This document shows, in pieces, positions 26,400-35,719 of a stretch of DNA of 64,000 nt; position 1 is the stretch's first letter; every line of letters begins with the position of its first letter. This DNA is from Limibacterium fermenti (GTDB lineage Bacteria; Bacteroidota; Bacteroidia; Bacteroidales; Dysgonomonadaceae), in contig NZ_CP159486.1 of assembly GCF_041902845.1 (NCBI RefSeq), positions 3,844,001 through 3,908,000 on the forward strand, in the 5' to 3' direction. The notes under the pieces are model-generated. The model ran no database searches. It saw only the letters and a program-made list of their open reading frames with translations, and was not told the origin of the DNA. The position numbers and the translations under genes are program-made.

Positions 26400-27746
26400 A
26401 TGAGAAAATTATCGTTAATACTATTGTTGTCCGTAGGAATGGCTACTTTCAACGGTTGTGATGAGAAAGAGCGGCTTCCGGAGTTCACTTTTTTCGATTT
26501 GCCGGCTGCTTCGCAAACGTTTTTAACCGAATACTTCCCGGACAATGAAATCGTCTCCATCGGCATTGATAAACGACAAGGCACACGAGGCACCCGGTCG
26601 GAAAACAAGGACGTAAATGCCAATGGACATCCTTTCTTTTATGTCCTCTTGCAAGGGGATATCCACGTCGTTTTCGCCGCTCAGGGTGGCGATTGGATCT
26701 CGGTGGAAGCCGCAGACGGAATGCCGTTGTCCGCCACGAATATACTCAATGGCTATGTGTATGGGAAATTGAAAGAAAAAGAACCGCAGGCTGCTATCAC
26801 GGCGTTTTATTCTTTGAACGGGCCCGGTATCGGAATCACGCTCGACAACGGCCGCAACTATGCTCAAACGCACTTGTTGGCTTATGGCGGCGTCACATTG
26901 GGCGAAGCTGATATAAAGGATGAAGATTTCAAGAGCAAATACAATGAGTTTCTGAAACGAAATAAGCTTGAGGCGGCGGCTGCTAACGGGCATTTGTTCA
27001 AAATAACGGAAGACGAAGGTACGGCCTACCGCTTGTTTATAGGTAACGCGCTTGTTGTCAGCTTTGATGAAAAAGGAGAGTGGATACATGGCGAAGCATT
27101 TGACTGGAGCGATAATACGGCCGGCGGGGAAAGGTTCCTGACCGGCATCGGGGAAAACGAACTCCCCGAAAGTATCGGCGAGGCCATTAGGGGAGTAGGG
27201 AATTTAGGCAAGATACGGATTATTGCCTCGTATGGAAACGGAAATTACGGCTTCCGCTTCGAAAAAAGAGACTTATTGGTAAACAAAGACAAAGGAATCC
27301 TGCCCCCACCCTCTGAAATCGTTGATAAGCTCATCGCCGATTATTACGATACTTCCTATAAATCGTATTATCCGCAGGGAATAACGTTGGTAGGAGCGTA
27401 TGAGTACCGGTATTCCTTTCTCTATGAAAATAAAAATACCCGGATCCTTATCGATACGGATCCAAACGGTGCTTGGAGCTCTATCAAGGCTGTGTATATT
27501 GAAAAAGATTACTCGGTTGATCTGAGTCTTCCTTCAAAAATGGTTGAAGGGTTACTGCCGGAGAAAATTCTCGATTACTTGGATACGTATTATAAGGGAT
27601 CGAAAGTATATAGTTTGATTCGTCACGCTCAGGTGAGGGGATATTCTCTGAATATTGACGAGCGGCACATGCTTTATTTCGATGAAGACGGCGCGTTCTT
27701 AAGAATGGTACAATTCGGCAAGGTGCCTTCGGATGGGCAAGGATGA
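26400..27746 (+). CDS. PepSY-like repeat lipoprotein
   Basis: 448 residues from ATG 26400 (MRKLSLILLLSVGMATFNGC, lipobox Cys20). The mature protein contains repeated units of the PepSY-like/BLIP-like type: each begins with a helix containing a LP..xxxFLxxYFP-like segment (LPAASQTFLTEYFPDNEI near 35-52; PSEIVDKLIADYYDTSYKSY; LPEKILDYLDTYYKGSKVY) and ends in strands with a D.G.W or D.DGxF turn. About four units. Periplasmic or surface-exposed; binding rather than catalysis is expected. Function unknown. Confidence 0.7.
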   Translation: MRKLSLILLLSVGMATFNGCDEKERLPEFTFFDLPAASQTFLTEYFPDNEIVSIGIDKRQGTRGTRSENKDVNANGHPFFYVLLQGDIHVVFAAQGGDWISVEAADGMPLSATNILNGYVYGKLKEKEPQAAITAFYSLNGPGIGITLDNGRNYAQTHLLAYGGVTLGEADIKDEDFKSKYNEFLKRNKLEAAAANGHLFKITEDEGTAYRLFIGNALVVSFDEKGEWIHGEAFDWSDNTAGGERFLTGIGENELPESIGEAIRGVGNLGKIRIIASYGNGNYGFRFEKRDLLVNKDKGILPPPSEIVDKLIADYYDTSYKSYYPQGITLVGAYEYRYSFLYENKNTRILIDTDPNGAWSSIKAVYIEKDYSVDLSLPSKMVEGLLPEKILDYLDTYYKGSKVYSLIRHAQVRGYSLNIDERHMLYFDEDGAFLRMVQFGKVPSDGQG

Positions 27747-27794
27747 CTTTCCATACTCCGGCTGGAACAAGTCTACGGGTGGCAATTGATACGG

Positions 27795-29255
27795 TCAAAG
27801 CGCCTCGAGCCGCATGAAATGCGTCACGCAGCGGGGTATTTCTTCCCGTATATGCGTCACATAAATCAACGCTTTGTCCTTTTGGTGGGCAAACGACTCG
27901 ATGATCGCCGTGCATTGCCGTTTGTTGTGCTCGTCCAGCCCGTGGAACGGTTCGTCCAATATCAACAATAACGGATTTTTGACGATCGCCCTCGCGAAAA
28001 GTACCAGGCGTTGCTCCCCCGAGGAAATTTTCAGGAACGGGCGGTTTTTCAGGTGCCCGATCCGCAACAAATCCAATATCTTATCGGCCAATTGAGATTG
28101 TTCCCCGGTACATTGGCGGAACAATCCGATGCTATCGAAGAATCCTGAAGAAACCACGGCGTGGCAGGGGATATTTTTACGGTAATAAAAATGCATCTCC
28201 CAGGAAGTGAAGCCCACCTGCCTTTTGATATCCCAGATGCTTTCGCCCGTCCCGCGCTTCCGCCCGAAAAGACGAATGTCTTTGGCATAAGCCTGCGGAT
28301 TATCGGCGAAGATATAACTCAGCAGTGTCGACTTGCCCGAACCGTTCGGCCCTAATAGCGCCCATTTCTCCCCTTTTTTGATCTGCCAGTGGAGATTCTT
28401 TTGGATGATCCGCTTGTCGTAAACGATATCCACCTTCGACAGCGATACGAGTTCGGCGCCTTTTGGTGGGATGGTTCTCTGATCGAAATGGTTCCAATGG
28501 ATATCCGGAAGCATGTTTTTATCCGCCGCATTTTCCGGGGCTAAACCGTCTAATGTACCGGCATATCGTATCCGGCACCGGTTCATTTCCACGATATGTG
28601 TTATACAGCGGGGCAGATCGGCCGGCGAGGGCGCCAGAAACAGTAGCCGGGTAGGGTAGTGTCTGAGAAGGAATGCGAACAGATTGTTCAACTCCTCCCG
28701 GCTGGCCTCGTCCAGTCCGATAAAAGGATTGTCGAAGATCAGCATCGCGGGCTGTCCGGCAAAGGAACGGGCGACCAGGAATTTGCGCAATTCTCCGCTC
28801 GACAAATGCGAGAGCTTGCGATCGAACAGCTCCGGAATATCGAATATATCGAATATAAGACGCATTTCTTCGTTCAACCCTTCCGGCGGCAACAGGTCGC
28901 GGACCTCCGGCATCTCTTCGTTTTCGGATTGATGGAAGCGCTGCTGGTAAAACGCATGGCGGAAGTCGCCTAATGTGTAAGCCGCCTTAAAATCGACCTT
29001 ACGGACATGCTTTCCCTGCCAAACGGCATAGGATGATTGATGCGCTTTGTTCAAAAAATGATAGCGAACGATTCCCGACTTAACGGCAATCTTTCCGCAG
29101 AGCAGGTCGCCCAATAATGATTTTCCGCTACCGTTTCCGCCCGTTACGCCCCAAACCTCGTCGTTCCCGATTGTCCATGTTATCGGCGATTGAAAGGGCG
29201 ATTCGGGCATCAGCGGCACCGCTTCATGTAATGTCATAAACGCCGATCTCTCCAT
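27795..29255 (-). CDS. Twin-domain ABC ATPase (ModF/PhrA-like)
   Basis: 486 residues if started at ATG 29255; ATG 29237 (MTLHEAV) is equally possible. Two ABC cassettes in tandem: Walker A GGNGSGKS with signature LSSGELRKF in the first, and GPNGSGKST with ISSGEQRLV in the second. The second Walker B reads LLILDEPFHGLD. No membrane segments. It matches ModF-type proteins (formerly photorepair protein PhrA), thought to be molybdate-linked soluble ATPases; the real role is uncertain. No molybdate genes are nearby. A tandem repeat lies immediately upstream. Confidence 0.8.
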   Translation of the reverse strand: MERSAFMTLHEAVPLMPESPFQSPITWTIGNDEVWGVTGGNGSGKSLLGDLLCGKIAVKSGIVRYHFLNKAHQSSYAVWQGKHVRKVDFKAAYTLGDFRHAFYQQRFHQSENEEMPEVRDLLPPEGLNEEMRLIFDIFDIPELFDRKLSHLSSGELRKFLVARSFAGQPAMLIFDNPFIGLDEASREELNNLFAFLLRHYPTRLLFLAPSPADLPRCITHIVEMNRCRIRYAGTLDGLAPENAADKNMLPDIHWNHFDQRTIPPKGAELVSLSKVDIVYDKRIIQKNLHWQIKKGEKWALLGPNGSGKSTLLSYIFADNPQAYAKDIRLFGRKRGTGESIWDIKRQVGFTSWEMHFYYRKNIPCHAVVSSGFFDSIGLFRQCTGEQSQLADKILDLLRIGHLKNRPFLKISSGEQRLVLFARAIVKNPLLLILDEPFHGLDEHNKRQCTAIIESFAHQKDKALIYVTHIREEIPRCVTHFMRLEAL

Positions 29256-29309
29256 ATCCTGATTCAACAGTTTAATAATTCCATCGCCACACATTTCCAC
29301 ATTTCCACA

Positions 29310-29358
29310 TTTGCTAATCTGCTAATTTGCTAATTTGCTAATTTGTCAATTTGCCAAT
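29310..29358. repeat. Short tandem repeat (TTTGCTAA units)
   Basis: Five to six 8-base units of TTTGCTAA and variants (TTTGTCAA, TTTGCCAA), preceded by two TTTCCACA units. It fills the gap between the twin-ABC gene and the radical SAM gene and resembles the ATTACAA array at 7325-7385 in size and position. Confidence 0.75.
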
Positions 29359-29363
29359 TATCG

Positions 29364-30143
29364 TCATCCCGCGACCACCGTTTTAATCCCCATCGCTTCG
29401 ACAAGGGAGGCAATTTCGCGTAACACCTCCAACGGCGCTTTTTCGAGCTGTTTGGCGGGCGTTTCCCGGTCGATGGTGTAGATCATCACTTCGCGAGGCT
29501 TCATCTCTCTGACGAGCCCTAACCATGCCGAGACTTCCTCACGGGTGGTGTTATCGATCTTGCGTCCTTCGAATTCGCCCCTGAGGAACATCGTTTGAAG
29601 GATAAACGCGCCGTTGAAGCGCTTGTACAGTTCTACTTGCCGGGCTACCGAATACTGCCGGGAGACAGGTCGGTTGATGAGGCGCACCGTTTCGTCGAAA
29701 GCCGAATCGAGTTTCAATATGGGGTTGTCGACTTTTTTCAACGCTTCGAAGACGGCGGGTTTGCTCACGTGAAAGCCGTCCGTCAGTACGCTGATACGGG
29801 TTTGCGGGAAATACAAGTTTCGCAGAGTAATGGTGTCGTCGATGATGCCGGCAAAATGCGGGTGCATGGTCGGTTCCCCGTTTCCGGCGAACGTAATGAC
29901 ATCGAGATTCACTCCTTCCCGATGCAACGACTGCAACTTATCTTCCATCGCCGCCCGGACGTTTTCCCGGTCAGGCAGTTTCTCTTGAGTGCGGAAATCT
30001 TTATTGAATCCGCATTCGCAATAAATGCAATCGAATGAACAGAATTTGCCGTTGTAAGGCAATAGGTTTACACCTAAAGAGCTACCCATCCGCCGGCTGT
30101 GGATGGGGCCATATACGATTTCGTGAAATAATATTGTCGACAT
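29364..30143 (-). CDS. Radical SAM protein
   Basis: 259 residues. The [4Fe-4S]/SAM motif is Cys35-x3-Cys39-x2-Cys42 (CSFDCIYC), with the GNGEPTMHP glycine motif near 107-115 typical of small radical SAM proteins of the MoaA-like superfamily. Opening segment YGPIHSRRMGSSLGVNLLP is shared with a conserved group of unknown substrate. Cytosolic. Followed on the minus strand by a tandem repeat rather than a partner gene; upstream is yqaA after 16 bases, probably co-transcribed. Confidence 0.88.
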   Translation of the reverse strand: MSTILFHEIVYGPIHSRRMGSSLGVNLLPYNGKFCSFDCIYCECGFNKDFRTQEKLPDRENVRAAMEDKLQSLHREGVNLDVITFAGNGEPTMHPHFAGIIDDTITLRNLYFPQTRISVLTDGFHVSKPAVFEALKKVDNPILKLDSAFDETVRLINRPVSRQYSVARQVELYKRFNGAFILQTMFLRGEFEGRKIDNTTREEVSAWLGLVREMKPREVMIYTIDRETPAKQLEKAPLEVLREIASLVEAMGIKTVVAG

Positions 30144-30159
30144 ACCTTTTTTATAGAAT

Positions 30160-30615
30160 CTAAAACCACATCTTTATAACTTGTTCTACTCCTAAACCGA
30201 GTACTACATACCGTAAAAATTTCCCTGCCAGCATCGAAGAAACAACTACCCACGGGTTCGCGCGCATGAATCCCAATGCAATGATGATGGCTTCCCCTAC
30301 GATAGGGAGGAAGCCGAAAAACCCCATCAGGGCGCCCTTGCCTTTTAATCGATGTTGCATCTTTTCGATTTGTTCTTCGCGCACTCCGAAGTATTTTCGC
30401 ATCCACTCCGTCTTGCCGAGCGACCCGATCCAGTAACTTGTCGCGCCTCCCAACGTGTTACCGATTGTGGCAAAGGCAATACACATCCACGTATCCAATC
30501 CCGCGGAAAGGAGGCCGGTGAACACCACTTCCGAACTGAGCGGCACGACGGTCGCTGCCAGAAACGACGCCAAAAACAATCCCCAATATCCGTATTCCGC
30601 TAAAAAGTCAAGCAT
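30160..30615 (-). CDS. YqaA-family small membrane protein (DedA/VTT-like)
   Basis: 151 residues, three to four TM segments. The N-terminal YGYWGLFLASFLAATVVPLSSE and the middle GALMGFFGFLPIVGEAIIIALGFMR are typical of YqaA/SNARE-associated (VTT) proteins, a DedA relative. DedA relatives are linked to lipid-carrier flipping and membrane homeostasis; the role of YqaA itself is unknown. Same strand and close to the radical SAM gene. Confidence 0.85.
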   Translation of the reverse strand: MLDFLAEYGYWGLFLASFLAATVVPLSSEVVFTGLLSAGLDTWMCIAFATIGNTLGGATSYWIGSLGKTEWMRKYFGVREEQIEKMQHRLKGKGALMGFFGFLPIVGEAIIIALGFMRANPWVVVSSMLAGKFLRYVVLGLGVEQVIKMWF

Positions 30616-30630
30616 TCTTTAAGTTTTTGG

Positions 30631-30694
30631 ACAGAGAGACAAGGCGACAGAGAGACCGGGGGACAGGGAGACGGGGAGACGGGGAGACAGGGAA
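30631..30694. repeat. Purine-rich tandem repeat (GGGGAGAC units)
   Basis: Units of GGAGACGG/GGGGAGAC/GACAGAGA repeated about seven times between yqaA and the four-helix-bundle gene. The same motif appears in opposite orientation on the other side of that gene (31107-31152). Confidence 0.7.
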
Positions 30695-30719
30695 AACATC
30701 ATCATTTGTGCCATGTAAA

Positions 30720-31106
30720 TCATTTGTTGCTGTCCATTGTCCATTTATCGGAGTTTGTGATCATGTTCACGATCATTCCGATTATGTTGTCATACCGGCC
30801 GGTTAATTGCAAGAATGCATCTTCATTGATGTAATGACAAGCTTTTGCATATTCCAGCCATACTTGAGTTTCTGCCGCCTCGCCTTCCGAATCCGACAAT
30901 TTTGCTATGAATGACTTTTGATATCGCCTTTTTCGCCATGCTTCGGCGATATTTCCCGATACCGATCGTGAGGAACGCCTGATTTGGTCCGTTAATGAAT
31001 ACATCTCTTCTTTAGGAAAGGATTGGGTAATGAAAAAGATTTTCATCCCCGCTTCAAAAGAAGATTGATAAACCCTCAATTCCGTATGTCTATGTATTTT
31101 TTCCAT
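30720..31106 (-). CDS. Four-helix-bundle protein (23S rRNA-intervening-sequence protein family)
   Basis: 128 residues. Family hallmarks: LRVYQSSFEAGMKIFFITQSFP near the start, SLTDQIRRSSRSVSGNIAEAW at about 37-57, and KLSDSEGEAAETQVWLEYA. The proteins form pentameric four-helix bundles and were first found inside intervening sequences of 23S rRNA genes; their biochemical role is unknown. Here the gene is free-standing between yqaA and polA and bracketed by the same purine-rich repeat in inverted orientation. The repeat supplies AAGGAGAG directly before the ATG. Confidence 0.9.
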   Translation of the reverse strand: MEKIHRHTELRVYQSSFEAGMKIFFITQSFPKEEMYSLTDQIRRSSRSVSGNIAEAWRKRRYQKSFIAKLSDSEGEAAETQVWLEYAKACHYINEDAFLQLTGRYDNIIGMIVNMITNSDKWTMDSNK

Positions 31107-31152
31107 CTCTCCTTGTCTCTCCGTCCCTTTTTCTCAACAGTCTCCTTGTCAA
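31107..31152. repeat. Inverted copy of the purine-rich repeat
   Basis: Read on the minus strand: GACAAGGAGACTG ... GGGACGGAGAGACAAGGAGAG. It matches the GGAGAC/GAGACAAGG motif of 30631-30694 in the other orientation and fills the entire gap between the polA stop and the four-helix-bundle start. Confidence 0.6.
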
Positions 31153-33960
31153 CTAATGCGCTTCCAGCCAGTTCTTCCCGGCGCCGCAATCGGTTTTCAG
31201 GGGAACGATGAGCTTATAGGCATTCTCCATTTCTTCGACAATCAGCTTCATGACACTTTCCACCTCGTCGTTCGGGACGTTAAAGTTCAATTCGTCATGC
31301 ACCTGTAAGATCATCTTGGTTTTCCGGTTCTCTTTCGATAACCGGTCGAAAATACGGATCATCGCCATTTTGATGATGTCGGCTGCGCTGCCCTGTATGG
31401 GAGCATTGATGGCATTGCGTTCGGCATACCCGCGGACGGTACCGTTCTTGGAATTGATATCGGGTAAGAAACGCTTACGTCCGAAGATTGTTTCCACATA
31501 CCCTTGCTCCCGAGCTTTTTCGATGCTCGTCTCCATGTAGCGCTTCACATCGTGGAACGTCGTGAAGTATTCATCGATAATCGTTTTCGCTTCCCCTCTG
31601 GAGATGCCCAACCGTTCCGATAAGCCGAAGGGCGTAATACCGTAAATAATGCCGAAATTGGCCGTTTTAGCCGTGCGGCGCATATCTCCGGTAACCTCTT
31701 CAATCGGGATTTTGTATATTTTCGCCGCCGTGGCCGCATGAATATCCTGTCCGTGATTGAACGCTTCCACCATGTTTTTATCTTCACTCAGGTGCGCCAT
31801 GATGCGCAGTTCGATTTGCGAATAATCGGCCGAAACGAATGTGCACCCTTCGTCGGGGACGAAAACCTTGCGCATTTTCCGGCCGCGGTCGTCTCGGATG
31901 GGGATGTTCTGGAGATTCGGATTGGTACTGCTCAGCCGCCCGGTAGCGGTAACCGTTTGGTTGAACGACGTGTGTATTTTGCCTGTTTGCGGATTGATCA
32001 GCGTGGGAAAAGAATCGACATAGGTGCTGAGGAGCTTTTTCAATCCCCGCTGTTCCAGAATCCTTTCGATGATCGGATGTTTATTGCGCAGTTTTTCGAG
32101 TTCGTCTTCACTGGTTTTGTACTGCCCCGTCTTTGTCTTTTTGGGGCGATCGATAATTTTCATCTTATCAAACAGAATTTCGCCTATCTGCTTCGGCGAG
32201 TTTACATTGAATGCCTCGCCCGCCAGTTCGATGATCTGCTTTTCCACCTCGTGCAACTCTTTCGTCATGTCTTCCGATAGTTCCGCCAACGCGTTCAGGT
32301 CGAGCCGCACGCCGGTCCATTCCATGTCGGCCAGCACGTAAACCAGCGGCGCTTCGATGTCGTAGAGGAGTTGTTCGAGACCGTTGTTGTGAATTTCTTT
32401 TGCAAGAATGTTTTTCAATTTCAGCGTAACATCCGCATCTTCGGCGGCGTAGTCCAGAACGGTCGCCGGATCGACCTCGCGCATGCTTTTTTGATTCTTT
32501 CCTCTTGGTCCGATCAATTCTTCAATATGAATGGTGCGGTAACGTAAATAGGTTTCCGCCATATAATCCATCCCGTGCCGTATTTCGGGATTGATCAGGT
32601 AGTGCGCGATCATCGTGTCGAACAGCTTCCCTTTTACCACCACATCATACTTGCGCAGCGCAAGGATGTCGTACTTGAGATTCTGCCCTATTTTTTCAAT
32701 CTTTTCATGCTCGAAAAACGGTTTGAATAGCTGTACTTGCCGTTTAGCCGTCTCTCTGTCGGGTGATACCGGTACATAAAAAGCCTCGCCCTCTTTGACG
32801 GCGAAAGACATTCCTACCAGTTCGCTCGTTAAGGCATCCATGCCCGTGGTTTCCGTATCGAAACAGACGTATGACTCCGTGCAAAGGCGGTTATTGAGTT
32901 CCGTCATTTCTTTTTCGTCGGCGATCAACGTATAGGTATGGGGCGTGGTAAGAATCGTGGCTAAATCGTCCGGTGAATAAAGAATGTGAGGAGCGGTTGC
33001 TTGCGGCGTTTCGGCTTGCGGCGTTTCTTCCATCTCGGCAAAAAGATTGCCCTGTATCGGTTGCGAAGAAGCAGGCGCGGGAGGTGTCTGTTTCAATACC
33101 CGGGCGATGAGCGTGCGAAATTCCAGTTCGTCGAAGATCTCTTTGATCGCGTTTTCATTGATGTCTTTGCGAGCCAACTCATCGTCATTGATTTCTATCG
33201 GCACGTCCGTTTTGATCGTTGCCAGGAATTTGGAAAACAGAATCTGTTCCCGGTTTTCCCGAACCTTTGTTTGCAAAGCGCCCTTCAATTGATCGCTATT
33301 GTCCAATAAATTCTCGACCGAATCGAATTCCGCCAACAGTTTTTGAGCGGTTTTCGGCCCCACGCCCGGACAGCCGGGGATGTTATCCGAAGCATCGCCC
33401 ATAAGAGCCAGCAAGTCGATCATCTGGCAGGGATGGGCAAGCTGGTATTTTTCCATCACCTTCTTATCGTCCAGAATATCGAAGTCATTGCTGCCGTAGC
33501 GGGGCTTGTAAATGAAGATATGTTCTTCCGTCAATTGTCCGTAATCCTTATCGGGCGTCATCATATAGACGTCGAACTTATCTTTATCGACGCGTTTGGC
33601 TAAGGTACCGATCACATCGTCGGCCTCATAACCGTCCACTTCGATAATGGGAATATTATACGCGTGAATGATCTGTTTGATAAAAGGGATGGACAATTTA
33701 ATGTCTTCGGGCGTCGCTTCACGCTGGGCTTTATACGTTTCGGCTTGCAAATGGCGGAACGTCGGCCCCGGAGGGTCGAAGGCCACACCGATGTGTGAGG
33801 GGTTTTCTTTACGAAGCACCTCTTCGAGGGTGTTTACGAAGCCGAATATCGCCGATGTATTTTGTCCTTTCGAGTTCACCCGGGGATTCCGGATAAAAGC
33901 ATAATACGATCGGTATATCAGGGCGTAAGCATCGAGAAGGAACAGTTTGTTTCTTTCCAT
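31153..33960 (-). CDS. polA: DNA polymerase I
   Basis: 935 residues with all three domains: 5'-3' exonuclease (about 1-300; DGYEADDVIGTLA, ALMGDASDNIPGCPGVGPKTA), 3'-5' proofreading exonuclease (about 340-530; catalytic DTE in CFDTETTGMDALTS), and family A polymerase (about 560-935; motif A SADYSQIELRIMAHLS, motif B RRTAKTANFGIIYG, motif C QVHDELNF). The proofreading Asp/Glu are kept, unlike in some PolA proteins. Functions in Okazaki fragment maturation and repair. No partner genes. Confidence 0.97.
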   Translation of the reverse strand: MERNKLFLLDAYALIYRSYYAFIRNPRVNSKGQNTSAIFGFVNTLEEVLRKENPSHIGVAFDPPGPTFRHLQAETYKAQREATPEDIKLSIPFIKQIIHAYNIPIIEVDGYEADDVIGTLAKRVDKDKFDVYMMTPDKDYGQLTEEHIFIYKPRYGSNDFDILDDKKVMEKYQLAHPCQMIDLLALMGDASDNIPGCPGVGPKTAQKLLAEFDSVENLLDNSDQLKGALQTKVRENREQILFSKFLATIKTDVPIEINDDELARKDINENAIKEIFDELEFRTLIARVLKQTPPAPASSQPIQGNLFAEMEETPQAETPQATAPHILYSPDDLATILTTPHTYTLIADEKEMTELNNRLCTESYVCFDTETTGMDALTSELVGMSFAVKEGEAFYVPVSPDRETAKRQVQLFKPFFEHEKIEKIGQNLKYDILALRKYDVVVKGKLFDTMIAHYLINPEIRHGMDYMAETYLRYRTIHIEELIGPRGKNQKSMREVDPATVLDYAAEDADVTLKLKNILAKEIHNNGLEQLLYDIEAPLVYVLADMEWTGVRLDLNALAELSEDMTKELHEVEKQIIELAGEAFNVNSPKQIGEILFDKMKIIDRPKKTKTGQYKTSEDELEKLRNKHPIIERILEQRGLKKLLSTYVDSFPTLINPQTGKIHTSFNQTVTATGRLSSTNPNLQNIPIRDDRGRKMRKVFVPDEGCTFVSADYSQIELRIMAHLSEDKNMVEAFNHGQDIHAATAAKIYKIPIEEVTGDMRRTAKTANFGIIYGITPFGLSERLGISRGEAKTIIDEYFTTFHDVKRYMETSIEKAREQGYVETIFGRKRFLPDINSKNGTVRGYAERNAINAPIQGSAADIIKMAMIRIFDRLSKENRKTKMILQVHDELNFNVPNDEVESVMKLIVEEMENAYKLIVPLKTDCGAGKNWLEAH

Positions 33961-34004
33961 AGATTCTAAAATAGTATTTATAAAGCGTAAAGTTACAAAT
34001 AAAT

Positions 34005-34035
34005 ATTGCTATGAATGAAATTGTTCCTAAATTTG
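34005..34035 (+). promoter_or_regulatory. Promoter for polyprenyl synthase
   Basis: TTG (34005-34007) and TAAATTTG (34028-34035), 20-base spacer. The -7 box ends two bases before the first in-frame ATG (34037), so ATG 34055 is the usable start. Confidence 0.6.
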
Positions 34036-34054
34036 TATGCGTAATCAAGGAGCA

Positions 34055-35029
34055 ATGGATCAAAATCAGTTTATAAAAGATTCCCTTCGCGAAGAACTCA
34101 TTCAGTTTGAAAATTATTTACGTAAATCCGTCCAAAACGATAATCCCCGTATCACCGATATTGTTGGATATATCTTTGACACGAATGGAAAACGGATTCG
34201 TCCCATACTGGTTTTTCTTTCGGCAAAAGCGTGCGGACAAATTACCTCTGAAACGTATCACGGTGCGGTTACGGTGGAACTTCTGCACACGGCATCATTG
34301 GTGCACGACGATGTCGTCGATGAGTCGGAGATCAGAAGAAACCGGCCTTCTACCAATGCGGTATATGGCAATTCCCGGGCGGTGTTGGTAGGTGATTATC
34401 TTTTATCGCTGGCTTTAAAGGAAAGTGTCAAGACCAACGATATGGATATTGTCACTATTATTGCCGATCTCGGACTGAATCTGGCGGAAGGCGAACTCAA
34501 TCAATATTCGCTGGCGAATGAAGTCGTTATCGATGAAGAAGAGTACTTTAAAGTCATCGAAAAGAAAACGGCGTCGTTAATGGAAGCCTGTACGGTGATC
34601 GGGGCGAAAACCGCGGGTGCCGAGGGCGATGCTGTAAAGGAGTTTGCCGAACTCGGCCGTATCCTTGGTGTGGCATTTCAAATTAGGGACGATACCTTTG
34701 ATTACTATCATGCCGATGTGGGAAAACCGACCGGTAATGATATCCGTGAGGGAAAAGTCACCCTGCCGCTTATTTATTCGCTGAGGAACGCCCCTGAAAA
34801 TCTGGCGCAAGAGATGCTCCAGATTATTAAATCGAAAGATTATACCGAGGAAAATATCGAAACGCTGCTCGAGTTTTCCAAGCGTAACGGCGGCATCAAA
34901 TATGCGTATGAAAAAATGAATGAATTGCTGTTACAGGCTGAAAACATCGTGGATAATCTTTCTTGTGACGATGAAATAAAGAGGTTGCTCGAGTATTTCT
35001 TATCCTACTTAAAGGATAGGGTGTTTTAA
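34055..35029 (+). CDS. ispB: Polyprenyl (probably octaprenyl-type) diphosphate synthase
   Basis: 324 residues from ATG 34055. Both Asp-rich motifs are present: first DDVVD in LVHDDVVDESEIRRNRPS and second DDTFD in FQIRDDTFDYYHADVGKPTGND. The enzyme condenses IPP onto allylic diphosphates for the menaquinone side chain. Residues before the first motif set chain length but do not allow a firm number. Monocistronic, ending at a terminator shared with hsp20. Confidence 0.9.
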   Translation: MDQNQFIKDSLREELIQFENYLRKSVQNDNPRITDIVGYIFDTNGKRIRPILVFLSAKACGQITSETYHGAVTVELLHTASLVHDDVVDESEIRRNRPSTNAVYGNSRAVLVGDYLLSLALKESVKTNDMDIVTIIADLGLNLAEGELNQYSLANEVVIDEEEYFKVIEKKTASLMEACTVIGAKTAGAEGDAVKEFAELGRILGVAFQIRDDTFDYYHADVGKPTGNDIREGKVTLPLIYSLRNAPENLAQEMLQIIKSKDYTEENIETLLEFSKRNGGIKYAYEKMNELLLQAENIVDNLSCDDEIKRLLEYFLSYLKDRVF

Positions 35030-35050
35030 GAAGACAAAAAAGACATAAAA

Positions 35051-35082
35051 AAGAGCCGGATGCTTTGTAGCGCCCGGCTCTT
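35051..35082. terminator. Bidirectional rho-independent terminator
   Basis: Stem AAGAGCCGG / CCGGCTCTT with a 14-base loop and A-rich/T-rich sides, between the convergent polyprenyl synthase and Hsp20 genes. Confidence 0.85.
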
Positions 35083-35109
35083 AAATTTTGAATCTTAAAT
35101 CTTAAATGC

Positions 35110-35538
35110 TTATTGGATGGCTATTTGTTTTACTTTCGAAGCCTTTTCCTCTTCTTTCGATTTCGGAATTTCGATTTTCAGGACGCCGTCTTCCACTTTC
35201 GCCGCGATATGATCTTTCTCGATGTTGTCCGGCAAAAGCATCCGTCTTTGGAATTGCGAATAAGAGAATTCACGCCTCAAATAAACACCGTCTTTGTCCT
35301 TCTCTTCGTTTTCCGTTTTCTTTTCTACCGAGATTAACAGATTGTTATCTTCATCGATGGTGACATTGCAATCTTGTTTGGTCATCCCGGGAACCGCGAC
35401 TTCAACCGAGAAGCCTTTGTCGCTTTCCTGTATATTGATAGCAGGAGACGAGAGACTTCTGCTTTCCATCCACTCGTTACCGAAGAAGTCGTTGAAAATA
35501 CTCGGTAACCAACTGTTTGTTCTTCTAATCAGTGCCAT
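35110..35538 (-). CDS. Small heat shock protein Hsp20
   Basis: 142 residues. The alpha-crystallin domain spans about 35-135 with the conserved VAVPGMTKQDCNVTID start, the RREFSYSQFQRRMLLP strand, and the AKVEDGVLKIEIPK end that carries the G-x-L motif. The short N-terminal arm has WLPSIFNDFFGNEW. ATP-independent holdase in the cytosol. Monocistronic. Confidence 0.95.
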   Translation of the reverse strand: MALIRRTNSWLPSIFNDFFGNEWMESRSLSSPAINIQESDKGFSVEVAVPGMTKQDCNVTIDEDNNLLISVEKKTENEEKDKDGVYLRREFSYSQFQRRMLLPDNIEKDHIAAKVEDGVLKIEIPKSKEEEKASKVKQIAIQ

Positions 35539-35719
35539 AATTTGTTCTCCTTTTTTTAGTTGTTGTTTTCTTTCGGCCTTTTGACCGATACATCTTTAAA
35601 AAAGCAAATTATATGCCAGTACAGTTACCGGGATGTATACGCTTGAAAAATGACAAAAAGGCGCAATATTATCCTATGAAAGACTTTTATCAGGATTTAA
35701 ACTGACAAAATGTCTCCTT

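Noticed and set aside
29760..29780. CACGTG-centred sequence as a second parS
   Set aside because: Several mismatches to the consensus and inside the radical SAM coding region.
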